Shown here: piece after piece, positions 35,189-43,298 of the stretch
Layout: every line of letters begins with the position of its first letter
Position numbering within the stretch: position 1 is the first letter of the stretch
Notes under the pieces: generated by a model
Seen by the model: only the letters and a program-made list of their open reading frames with translations
Database searches by the model: none
What the model was told of the DNA's origin: nothing
Source of the DNA: Stenotrophomonas sp. SAM-B
GTDB lineage: Bacteria > Pseudomonadota > Gammaproteobacteria > Xanthomonadales > Xanthomonadaceae
Direction of reading: 5' to 3'
Assembly: GCF_013387485.1 (NCBI RefSeq)
Contig: NZ_JABBXB010000010.1
Coordinates: 1-64,000, forward strand
Length of the DNA stretch: 64,000 nt
Made by a program: the position numbers and the translations under genes

Positions 35189-36631
35189 TCAGCCGTCCGC
35201 GCGGGTCAGCAGCGCCGTGGCCAACCGACCGACCGTGGCGATGGCGCCGGTGAACCGCTCGTCCAGCTCCTGGCAGCAGGACAGACGCAGGCAATGCCGG
35301 TAGCGCGCACCGCGCGAGTACACCTGGCCCGGCATGAACACCACGCCCTCGGCCAGCGCCTGCTCGAACAGCTCCCCGGCATCGATCGCCGCGGGCAGCT
35401 CTACCCACAGCAGGAAGCCGCCGGTCGGCTGGGTGGCCGACGTGCCCGGCGGGAAATGCTGCGCGATCAGGCCGCGCACGTGGCTGACCTGATCGCTGTA
35501 GAGCCGGCGCAACCCACGCAGGTGATGCTCGTAGTTGCCGGCCTCCAGGAACGCGGCCACCGCATCCCCGAGCAGGCGCGATTCCGCGCCCGAGGAGTGG
35601 AACTTGAGCAGTTGGATATCGGCGGCGAAGCGTCCGCCGTCGAGCCAGCCGATGCGGTAGTCCGGCGCGAGCGTTTTCGAGAATCCGCTGCAGACCATGA
35701 TCCAGCCCTCGCGGTCGAAACACTTGGCAAGCGGCTCCAGCGGCTCCTTGAACTGCAGTTCGGCGTACACCGCGTCTTCGATCAACGGCACCTGGTAGTG
35801 GTTCACCAGCGCGGCCAGGCGCTGCTTGTTCGGCACCGGCATGCTGCCGCCGAGCGGATTGTGCACGGTCGGCATGGCCATGATCGCGGCGATGCCGCCG
35901 GCGTCCAGCAGCGCTTCCAGCGCGTCCAGGTCGAGCCCGTCGCGCGGGTGGGTCGGCAGTTCGATCGCGCGCAGGCCGAGGCTGCGCAGCAGCGGGTAGA
36001 TGTTGAAGTACGAGGGCGCTTCGATCGCGACCGCATCGCCGGGCTTCGTTACCACACGCAGCGCGAGCTGCAGCGCTTCCATGGCGCCATGGGTGAGCAC
36101 CAGCCGGTCGGTGGTGGTGTGCAGCCCCAGCCGCGGCCCACGCTGCACGATCTGCGCCAGCAGGCGTGCCGCGCCATTCGGGCGGGCATAGGTTTCCACG
36201 GTGGTGGCCGCGCGGCGCAGCACCTGCGCGGTGCTGCGGGCCAGCTGCGCACCGGGATAGAAGCGCTTGCCGCGCGGCCCGGCGAAGGCCAGGTCGACGA
36301 TGCCCGGCTGCTGCTGCGCGGCCAGCACGCGCGCCATCATCGCCTGCTGTGCGGGGGCGGTCGGCGGCGAGGGCGCCTGCCGCAGTGACTGCGTCGGTTC
36401 CGGCAGGCGCGGGCTGACAACGAAGCCGGCCTTGGGCCGTGGCAACACCAGCCCGGCATCCTCGAGCTGCCGATACGCGGCGATCACCGTGTTGAGGCTG
36501 AGGCTGCGCTGCGTCGCCAGGCCGCGCAGCGATGGCAGGCGGGTGCCGACCGGCAGCCGTCCGCTGCGGATCGCATCGGCCATTTCATCGGCCAGGGACT
36601 GGTAGAGGTTGGTCGCCATCGGCAGCTGCAT
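35189..36631 (-). CDS. MocR-type regulator (GntR helix-turn-helix fused to aminotransferase fold)
   Basis: About 480 residues. The N-terminal winged helix (NLYQSLADEMADAIRSG, GTRLPSLRGLA) is joined by a linker to a fold-type I aminotransferase-like domain with NPLGGSM, EDAVYAEL and the PLP Lys in SGFSKTLAPDYRIGW. MocR proteins bind PLP and regulate genes for PLP or amine metabolism. The start could be ATG 36631 or 36619. It converges on bioD with 3 bases between the stops. Confidence 0.88.
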   Translation of the reverse strand: MQLPMATNLYQSLADEMADAIRSGRLPVGTRLPSLRGLATQRSLSLNTVIAAYRQLEDAGLVLPRPKAGFVVSPRLPEPTQSLRQAPSPPTAPAQQAMMARVLAAQQQPGIVDLAFAGPRGKRFYPGAQLARSTAQVLRRAATTVETYARPNGAARLLAQIVQRGPRLGLHTTTDRLVLTHGAMEALQLALRVVTKPGDAVAIEAPSYFNIYPLLRSLGLRAIELPTHPRDGLDLDALEALLDAGGIAAIMAMPTVHNPLGGSMPVPNKQRLAALVNHYQVPLIEDAVYAELQFKEPLEPLAKCFDREGWIMVCSGFSKTLAPDYRIGWLDGGRFAADIQLLKFHSSGAESRLLGDAVAAFLEAGNYEHHLRGLRRLYSDQVSHVRGLIAQHFPPGTSATQPTGGFLLWVELPAAIDAGELFEQALAEGVVFMPGQVYSRGARYRHCLRLSCCQELDERFTGAIATVGRLATALLTRADG

Positions 36632-36774
36632 CCATGGAAATCTGTAACCGTGCGGATGCCAGTCATCTGCATCTGTATCCGCGTCCGGCGCCAGCCTACC
36701 ATGCGCTTCCAGACTTCCCCCACGCACGGCAGGATCTTGTGTGCCGTGCGTCTTTTCTTGTGTTTCCCGCGCGG

Positions 36775-37518
36775 TCAGCGCGCTGAAATGGTGGTGCTCA
36801 CCAGGCGCGGCTGCTCACGGTACAGCGCCGGGAACTGCTGTTTCAGCGCGACGACCTTGGGCAGGTCGTTGATCCGGATGTACAGCGATTCCGGATGCAG
36901 CGTGAGGTAGTTCTGGTGGTAGCCCTCGGCGGCGAAGAACGGTTTGCCGCCTTCGACCTGGGTCACCACCGGCGCGGCGTAGGCCTTGGCCTGCTGCAGC
37001 TGGGCAATGTAGGCGCGGGTCGCACCCCGCTGGGCCGCGTCGTCGGCATACACCGCCGAGCGGTACTGGGTGCCGCGGTCCGGGCCCTGCCGGTTGAGCT
37101 GGGTCGGGTCGTGGGCAACGGAGAAGAACACCTGCATCAACTGGCCGTAGCTCACCTGTGCGGGATCGTAGGTAACCTGCACCGCCTCGGCATGACCGGT
37201 GCCGCCGCTGCCGACGCGCGGATAGGTCGCGTTCGCCGCGCTGCCGCCGATGTAGCCGGAGAGCGCGTTGTCCACGCCCTTGATGTGCTGGAACACGCCC
37301 TGCACGCCCCAGAAGCAGCCGCCGGCGAACACCACCTGGGCGCGCTTCACCCCGGGCTGGCGCAGGTCCGCGGTGCCGGTGGGCGCCGGGACGGCCACCG
37401 TCGTGGTGGCCGCGGCAGCATGTGCCGGCCGATCAAGACCCACCACCACGCTGACGGTGAGTGCGGCGATGGCGACAGCGATGCCGCCGGCCACGAGTTT
37501 GTCGACTGCGATTTTCAT
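36775..37518 (-). CDS. msrA: Exported peptide-methionine (S)-S-oxide reductase MsrA
   Basis: A 247-residue MsrA with an N-terminal hydrophobic export segment (about 8-34) ending AHA. The catalytic motif is GGCFWG with Cys68, and GYIGGSA, HAEAV and GYHQNYL are family motifs. Cys68 is the only cysteine in the mature protein, so there is no resolving Cys and the sulfenic acid must be reduced directly by a partner. It lies 11 bases after dipZ, which probably supplies the electrons. Confidence 0.93.
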   Translation of the reverse strand: MKIAVDKLVAGGIAVAIAALTVSVVVGLDRPAHAAAATTTVAVPAPTGTADLRQPGVKRAQVVFAGGCFWGVQGVFQHIKGVDNALSGYIGGSAANATYPRVGSGGTGHAEAVQVTYDPAQVSYGQLMQVFFSVAHDPTQLNRQGPDRGTQYRSAVYADDAAQRGATRAYIAQLQQAKAYAAPVVTQVEGGKPFFAAEGYHQNYLTLHPESLYIRINDLPKVVALKQQFPALYREQPRLVSTTISAR

Positions 37519-37529
37519 GCGATGGCTCC

Positions 37530-39290
37530 TCACCCAAACGTAAAGGCGTAGGCGTGCACGCCCGGATCGAGGAACTCGATCTCGAAGGTGCGCTCCTGCA
37601 CGGCGCCGGACTGGCGGATCAGCTGATACAGACGGTTCTCATCGACCCGGCCCTCACCGTCGGCCGAGACGTCCCCGCCGGCCGCGGCGCCCGGCGGCTG
37701 GCCGTCGATGCGCACGCGGAAGCGCACCGGTCTGCCGTCTTCGCTCGGGGCCAGCACCAGGTGCAGGTCGCGGGCATGGAAGCGGAAGGCGATGCGGCCA
37801 CCGGGCGCTTCCATCCGGGCATCTTCGTTGCCCACGGTCCAGCGTCCGGCCAGCGCCCACTGGTTGTGCTGCAGCGTGGTGGGCACGGTGTAGTCGGCGG
37901 GTTGATCGTGGCGCTGCCCACCGGGCGAAGCGAAGTTCTCGGCGCGCGCATGGCCGAGGTAGGTCTCGGGCGATTTGAGGTTGTCCATGTCGGCTTGGCG
38001 CGCCACGCCATCCAGCGCCATCGCCACCGGTGCATCGTCACCGGGCAGTGTGTTGCCGGCCTCGCGCAGCAGCTGGCGGAGGATCTGCTCGGACTGCGCG
38101 TAGTTGCCCTCGCCGAAGTGATGCGCGCGGATCCGGCCCTGCGCATCGATGAAGTAGTGCGCCGGCCAGTACTTGTTGTTGAAGCCGCGCCAGATCGCGA
38201 AGTCGTTGTCGATCGCCACCGGGTAGGTGACCTTCAGATCCTTCACCGCGCGCTGCACGTTGGCCAGGTTGCGCTCGAAGGCGAACTCCGGCGCATGCAC
38301 GCCGATCACCACCAGCCCGTGGTCGCGATAGCGCTCGGCCCACTCGCGCACGTAGGGCATGGCACGCAGGCAGTTGATGCAGGAGTACGTCCAGAAATCG
38401 ACCAGCACCACCTTGCCGCGCAGCGCCTGCGCATCCAGCGGCGGGCTGTTGAGCCAGCCGGTGGCACCGGCCAGCGAGGGCAGGGTGCCTTCCACCGGCA
38501 GCGGTGCTCCGGGCGTGATGGCAGCGGCGCGCATCATCGCTCCGCCGGCCGGCGGCTCCTGCGCCGGCAGCACGTCGAGCAGGCCCTGTTCCAGCTTGGC
38601 GGTGCTGACCGTGGACAGCCGGGTCAGCACGCCGGTATCCCAGCCCATCGCAATGGCGACCACCGCCAGCAACGCCGCGATGCCCAACCCACGACGCACC
38701 CACTCGCCCACGCCAAGGCGGCGTTTGAGCGCGGCGAACACGCGCCCGCCGATCCAGATCGCCAGCGCCAGCGAGGTCGCCGCACCCAGCGCGTAGGCCA
38801 GCAGCAATCCGCTGGTGCCGACACTGGCGCCCTGCAGCGCCGCACCGGTCAGGATCAGGCCGAGGATCGGACCCGCGCACGGCGCCCACAGCAGGCCGGT
38901 AGCGATGCCGATCAACAGCGAGGTGCCGACGCCCCCGCGACCCGCGTCACTGGCCGCATCGGCCGAGGCGCTCAGCCGCGCGCCCAGCCGCTGGAACGGC
39001 GACAGCAGCCGATCGGCCAACGCCGGCCACAGCAGCGCCAGCGCGAACACCGCCATCACCACCAGCGCGATCCAGCGCCCGATCTGGTTGGCCTGCGCCA
39101 CCCACTGGCTGCTCACCGCTGCCAGGCTGGCGACTACGGCGAACATCAAGGCCATGCCGATCAGCAGCGGCAGGCCGCTGCGCAGGAAGGGGCGGTCCGA
39201 GCGGGCGAACACGAACGGCAGCACCGGCAGGATGCAGGGGCTGAGGACGGTGAGCACGCCACCGAGGTAGGCCAGCACGAGCAGAAGCAT
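37530..39290 (-). CDS. dipZ: DipZ: CcdA-like membrane electron transporter with thioredoxin-like domain
   Basis: A 586-residue protein. The first about 230 residues are a CcdA/DsbD-type helical domain with paired cysteines in LSPCILPVLPF and LWAPCAGPIL. A periplasmic thioredoxin-like domain follows with the active site SCINC, then a C-terminal beta-rich DipZ (thioredoxin_10/carbohydrate-module-like) domain. It should carry electrons from cytosolic thioredoxin to the periplasm. Between exported msrB and msrA, the natural clients are these two reductases. Confidence 0.92.
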   Translation of the reverse strand: MLLLVLAYLGGVLTVLSPCILPVLPFVFARSDRPFLRSGLPLLIGMALMFAVVASLAAVSSQWVAQANQIGRWIALVVMAVFALALLWPALADRLLSPFQRLGARLSASADAASDAGRGGVGTSLLIGIATGLLWAPCAGPILGLILTGAALQGASVGTSGLLLAYALGAATSLALAIWIGGRVFAALKRRLGVGEWVRRGLGIAALLAVVAIAMGWDTGVLTRLSTVSTAKLEQGLLDVLPAQEPPAGGAMMRAAAITPGAPLPVEGTLPSLAGATGWLNSPPLDAQALRGKVVLVDFWTYSCINCLRAMPYVREWAERYRDHGLVVIGVHAPEFAFERNLANVQRAVKDLKVTYPVAIDNDFAIWRGFNNKYWPAHYFIDAQGRIRAHHFGEGNYAQSEQILRQLLREAGNTLPGDDAPVAMALDGVARQADMDNLKSPETYLGHARAENFASPGGQRHDQPADYTVPTTLQHNQWALAGRWTVGNEDARMEAPGGRIAFRFHARDLHLVLAPSEDGRPVRFRVRIDGQPPGAAAGGDVSADGEGRVDENRLYQLIRQSGAVQERTFEIEFLDPGVHAYAFTFG

Positions 39291-39326
39291 GGAGAGGTCC
39301 TTCTATGACGCGGGAAAGTGCGGCGC

Positions 39327-39833
39327 TCAGGCCGCGACGAAATTCATGGCCACGCCGTTCATGCAGTAGCGCAGGCCGGTCGGGCGCGGGCCGTCATCGA
39401 AGACGTGGCCGAGGTGGCCACCGCAACGCCGGCAGTGCGCCTCGACACGCACCATGCCCAGCGTGGTGTCGCGGTCTTCGCCGACGGCATCGTGCAGCGG
39501 CGCCCAGAAGCTGGGCCAGCCGGTACCGCTGTCGAACTTGGTGGAGGAGGAGAACAGCGGCAACGCGCACCCGGCACAGGTGAAGGTGCCGCGCCGATGT
39601 TCCTTGTTGAGGGGGCTGCTGAACGGCCGTTCGGTGCTCTGCCGGCGCAGCACGCTGTACTGGGCAGGCGTGAGCTGTTCGCGCCACTGCGCATCGCTGC
39701 GCATGACCTCGAACTGGCGCGCAGGCGCGGCAGGGGCAGCCGGGGCGGGCCCGCTGCAGGCGGTCAGTCCGAACAGGCCTGCCGCGGCGGCCATGCCGCC
39801 CATTCCAAGCACATTGCGACGTGTGTAGCGCAT
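39327..39833 (-). CDS. msrB: Exported peptide-methionine (R)-S-oxide reductase MsrB
   Basis: A 168-residue MsrB with a twin-arginine-like signal (RRNVLGMGG) that also contains a lipobox-like LTAC (Cys26), so it may be a Tat-exported lipoprotein. Zinc is held by CAGC and CRRC; the catalytic Cys is in [14 protein letters not shown] shows that the resolving Cys position is Thr. It is the first gene of the msrB-dipZ-msrA operon, with 36 bases before dipZ. Confidence 0.93.
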   Translation of the reverse strand: MRYTRRNVLGMGGMAAAAGLFGLTACSGPAPAAPAAPARQFEVMRSDAQWREQLTPAQYSVLRRQSTERPFSSPLNKEHRRGTFTCAGCALPLFSSSTKFDSGTGWPSFWAPLHDAVGEDRDTTLGMVRVEAHCRRCGGHLGHVFDDGPRPTGLRYCMNGVAMNFVAA

Positions 39834-39979
39834 GGCCGATCTCCGGGCACGGGAACGATGCGGCCATGCTGCGCCCGGGCCGGTCAACGAATCCTCACGC
39901 AGGGTTAAATTTTCCGTGACACATTCAGGTCGCGATCCGTCGACAATGGCGCCATGCCCTCCTGCCGCCCCCCGAGCCG

Positions 39980-40702
39980 ATGAGCAGTGCCAAGCGCGTC
40001 CTGATCGTCGAAGACGATGTCCACATCGCCAACCTGCTGCGCATGCACCTGCGCGATGAAGGCTATGAGGTCACCCATGCCGCTACCGGCGACGAAGGCC
40101 TGGCCCTGCTCGAAGCGCAGCCCTGGAGCGCCCTCGTGCTCGACCTGATGCTGCCCGGCGTGGACGGGCTGGAGATCTGCAAGCGCGCCCGTGCGATGAC
40201 GCGCTACACGCCGATCATCATCACCAGTGCGCGTGCCAGCGAAGTGCACCGCATTCTCGGCCTGGAGCTGGGCGCGGACGATTACCTGGCCAAGCCGTTC
40301 TCGATGCTGGAACTGGTGGCACGCGTGAAAGCGCTGCTGCGCCGGGTCGAGGCGATGGCGCAGAACGCGCGCATCGATGCCGGTGAGATCGACGTCGCCG
40401 GGCTGCGTATCGATCCGGTCGCGCGCACGGCACTGGTCGACGGCCGCGCGCTGGAACTGACCCCGCGCGAATTCGACCTGCTGTACTTCTTCGCCCGCCA
40501 TCCCGGCCAGGTGTACTCGCGCATGGACCTGCTCAACCAGGTCTGGGGCTACCAGCACGACGGCTACGAGCACACCGTCAACACCCACATCAACCGGCTG
40601 CGCAACAAGATCGAGCGCGACGCGGCGAACCCGCAACGCATCCAGACGGTGTGGGGGCGCGGTTACAAACTGGTCGATGCCAACGAGGGCGCAGGCGCAT
40701 GA
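39980..40702 (+). CDS. OmpR family response regulator
   Basis: A 240-residue regulator: receiver domain (about 1-120) with the phospho-Asp in LVLDLMLPGVDG and Lys in DDYLAKPFSM, and an OmpR-type winged helix (about 140-235) with RVHTVNTHINRLR-like recognition helix and VWGRGYKLV. Its stop overlaps the start of the kinase gene (ATGA). It is divergent from the exported msrB with 146 bases between, so the msr operon is a candidate target. Confidence 0.93.
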   Translation: MSSAKRVLIVEDDVHIANLLRMHLRDEGYEVTHAATGDEGLALLEAQPWSALVLDLMLPGVDGLEICKRARAMTRYTPIIITSARASEVHRILGLELGADDYLAKPFSMLELVARVKALLRRVEAMAQNARIDAGEIDVAGLRIDPVARTALVDGRALELTPREFDLLYFFARHPGQVYSRMDLLNQVWGYQHDGYEHTVNTHINRLRNKIERDAANPQRIQTVWGRGYKLVDANEGAGA

Positions 40703-42168
40703 TCCGGCTCACGTTGTCGCAACGCCTGTCCGCCGTGTTCTTCGCGCTGCTGTTGCTCTGCGGGGGCGCGCTGCTGTGGATCCAGATGCGCAGCACCGCC
40801 GTGCATGAGCAGGAAACCGTGCAGCGTCTGTCGCGCGGGCTGGCCGAGCACATCGCGCGCAGTGGCGAGCTGATGGATGGCCGCGGCATGCGCAATGGCG
40901 AAGTGCGCGCACTGTTCGGCAAGCTGATGGCGGTCAACCCGAGCGTGGAGGTGTACCTGCTCGACGACCAGGGGCGCATCCTGGGCCACGACGCGCCGGA
41001 GGGGCATCTGAAACGGGCCCGGGTCGATCTGGGTCCGGTGCAGGCGCTGCTGCGCGATGAGCCGCTGCCGATCCTCGGCGACGACCCACGCAGTGCGACC
41101 GGCCGCAAGGTATTCAATGCGGCGCCGCTGTGGGTGCAGGGACGGCAGGCGGGGTACATCTACGTGGTATTGGTCGGTGAGCAGCGCGAAGCACTCGCTG
41201 CCAACATCGCTGCCAACAGCACGCTGCGCACCACGTTGTGGTCGCTGGCGATCGTCGCGGTCGTTGGCCTGCTCGCCGGCCTGGTCGCGTTCCGCTGGGT
41301 GACCCGCCCACTGCGCCAGCTGACCCGGCGCATCCAGTCCTTCGATGTCGATACCGCCACGCCGGATGCCGCGCCGCCGCCGGCCCCGTTGCGTGCCGGC
41401 GAGCGTGACGAGCTGGCGATCCTGCAGCACAGCTTCGGCCACATGGCCCAGCGACTGGGCGAGCAGTGGCAGCAGCTGCGCCAGCAGGACCTGCAGCGGC
41501 GCGAGCTGGTCGCCAACATTTCCCATGACCTGCGCACGCCGCTGTCGTCGCTGCACGGCTACCTGGAAACACTGGCACTCAAGGACGCCACGCTCAGCGC
41601 CGACGAGCGCCAGCGGTATCTCTCGATCGCCCTGTCGCAGAGCCACAAGGTCGGGCGCCTGGCCCAGGCCCTGTTCGAGCTGGCCCGGCTGGAGCACGGC
41701 GGGGTGGTGCTCGACCGCCAGGCCTTCTCGCTGCCGGATCTGATCCAGGATGTGTTCCAGAAGTTCGAGCTGGCGGCCGAGTCACGCCGGCAGACGCTGA
41801 GCGCCGACATCCCGCCCGGCGTGCCGCCGGTGGTCGCGGATCTGGCGTTGATCGAGCGGGTGCTGACCAACCTGCTGGACAACGCCATCCGGCATACGCC
41901 GGAGGGTGGCCGTATCACCGTGACCCTGCGCGCGGCCGAGGGCGAGGTGCAGATCAGCGTGGCCGACACGGGCCCCGGCATCGCCCCCGAACGGCGCGAC
42001 ACCCTGTTCACCGCGATGCCGGCACTGGGCAGCCAGCGCCCGGACAGCGGCGGGCTGGGCCTGTTGATCGTGCATCGCATCCTGCAGCTGCACGGGCGCG
42101 ACATCCGCCTGCTGGACCACCGTGACGGGGCGCTGTTCGTGTTCTCGCTGCCAACGACGCGGCAGTAG
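40699..42168 (+). CDS. Membrane sensor histidine kinase
   Basis: A 489-residue kinase with a helix at about 9-28, a periplasmic sensor of about 140 residues, a second helix (LAIVAVVGLLAGLVAFRW) and HAMP domain, HisKA with ANISHDLRTPLSSL, and an HATPase domain with NLLDNAIRHTP, DTGPGIAP and GGLGLLI. The signal is unknown. It is translationally coupled to the upstream response regulator. Confidence 0.93.
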   Translation: MIRLTLSQRLSAVFFALLLLCGGALLWIQMRSTAVHEQETVQRLSRGLAEHIARSGELMDGRGMRNGEVRALFGKLMAVNPSVEVYLLDDQGRILGHDAPEGHLKRARVDLGPVQALLRDEPLPILGDDPRSATGRKVFNAAPLWVQGRQAGYIYVVLVGEQREALAANIAANSTLRTTLWSLAIVAVVGLLAGLVAFRWVTRPLRQLTRRIQSFDVDTATPDAAPPPAPLRAGERDELAILQHSFGHMAQRLGEQWQQLRQQDLQRRELVANISHDLRTPLSSLHGYLETLALKDATLSADERQRYLSIALSQSHKVGRLAQALFELARLEHGGVVLDRQAFSLPDLIQDVFQKFELAAESRRQTLSADIPPGVPPVVADLALIERVLTNLLDNAIRHTPEGGRITVTLRAAEGEVQISVADTGPGIAPERRDTLFTAMPALGSQRPDSGGLGLLIVHRILQLHGRDIRLLDHRDGALFVFSLPTTRQ

Positions 42169-42176
42169 CGCCGGAC

Positions 42177-42214
42177 AAAAAAAGACCCGACAGAGGGAGG
42201 GTTCTGTCGGGTCT
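42177..42214 (-). terminator. Rho-independent terminator of the phasin gene
   Basis: Read on the minus strand, AGACCCGACAGA pairs perfectly with TCTGTCGGGTCT and is followed by seven T. It lies between the convergent kinase and phasin genes. Confidence 0.92.
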
Positions 42215-42261
42215 GGGATTGCGTGGGGGGAGGGACCCACGCAAATTCGATGTTGTCCGGC

Positions 42262-42627
42262 TCAGCCGCGCGTCTTGCCTGCGCTGGGCGTGGCGGCCGC
42301 GAACGGCTGCCGGGCGAGTTCGCCGAAGGCTTCGGAGGCCTTCAGCCCCAGGCCGGCCACTTCCTGGCTGGCGCTGGTCCAACGGGCGAGGTTGTCACGT
42401 GCCAGTTGCGCGCCCTTGGGCAGCAGCGACTGCAGCGTGCCGGCATCCTGTGACTGCACGATTTCACCGAAGAACCCGCTGGTGGCGGTGATGTTCTTCT
42501 CCAGCGTCTTCAACTGCACCCCGAACATGCTCTCGGCATTTTCCAGTGCGAGCCTATTGGCACGCGTGGCCGTGGCGGCCAGCTGGCGGGTGTAGTCGCT
42601 GAAGGAATCGGTGAACGCGGACGCCAT
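42262..42627 (-). CDS. Phasin family protein
   Basis: A 121-residue, mainly helical protein with the phasin_2-like pattern (TRANRLALENAESMFGVQLKTLEKN, then WTSASQEVAGLGLKASEAFGELA). Phasins coat polyhydroxyalkanoate granules or other surfaces; no PHA synthesis gene is in the window, so the actual role is open. The start at 42627 gives the common MASAFTDSF beginning. Confidence 0.82.
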   Translation of the reverse strand: MASAFTDSFSDYTRQLAATATRANRLALENAESMFGVQLKTLEKNITATSGFFGEIVQSQDAGTLQSLLPKGAQLARDNLARWTSASQEVAGLGLKASEAFGELARQPFAAATPSAGKTRG

Positions 42628-42756
42628 GGTCAGGACGGCTCGAGAACGTTGATGCAATGCAGCATACGCCGAAAATATTGCATTGCAACATTTCGTTGCC
42701 CGTTGTGGTCCGGTTTCAGGCGGATGGTTTACAGATCAAAGGGTTGCGCCGCCGGA

Positions 42757-43110
42757 TCAACCGCGATAGCGGCAGCCCGAGGTGCAGGTTTCGTGCACCG
42801 TGACTTCGCTCAGCTCGGGCAGGGCCGGCTTGAGCTCGTTCCAGATCCAGATCGCCAGCCGTTCGCTGGTCGGGTTCTCCAGGCCGGGGATGTCGTTGAG
42901 GTAGTGGTGGTCCAGGCGGTCGTAGATCGGTTGGAAGGCGGCTTTGACGTCGCCGAAATCCATGATCCAGCCGGTCTGCTCGCCAGGCTCCCCCTCCACC
43001 TTGAGTTCCACCCGGAACGAGTGGCCGTGCAGGCGCGCGCACTTGTGGCCTGGCGGCACGTTGGGGAGGTGGTGAGCGGCCTCGAGGGTAAAGACTTTGA
43101 AGATTTCCAT
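42757..43110 (-). CDS. queD: 6-carboxy-5,6,7,8-tetrahydropterin synthase
   Basis: A 117-residue enzyme of the queuosine/7-deazapurine pathway that converts dihydroneopterin triphosphate. Zinc histidines are in FTLEAAHHL and [11 protein letters not shown], the catalytic Cys in [10 protein letters not shown], and DFGDVKAAF and [12 protein letters not shown] are family motifs. Full length. Confidence 0.93.
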   Translation of the reverse strand: MEIFKVFTLEAAHHLPNVPPGHKCARLHGHSFRVELKVEGEPGEQTGWIMDFGDVKAAFQPIYDRLDHHYLNDIPGLENPTSERLAIWIWNELKPALPELSEVTVHETCTSGCRYRG

Positions 43111-43182
43111 GACCGCATTGTAGCGGTGGGCCGGGGGTCCAGCAGGCCCGGCGCGTTAATTGTTGCTCACGAAAACATTTCC

Positions 43183-43233
43183 ATCCGGATGAAGAGATGT
43201 TAGTTTCTCTTATATCCGTATGAAGAGATGTTA
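43183..43233 (+). promoter_or_regulatory. Two 20-base direct repeats upstream of the TonB receptor
   Basis: ATCCGGATGAAGAGATGTTA at 43183-43202 recurs at 43214-43233 with one change (T for G), a start-to-start distance of 31 bases, close to three helical turns. The first copy contains the palindrome CATCCGGATG, and GAAGAGA/TTCTCTT forms an inverted repeat between them. The site looks like a cooperative operator; the regulator is unknown. Confidence 0.6.
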
Positions 43234-43298
43234 TTGGCCGTGGTTCAGCCAGGCATGGACTACTGCGGAACTTGTCGTCCACCACCCCACTGAAGTTC

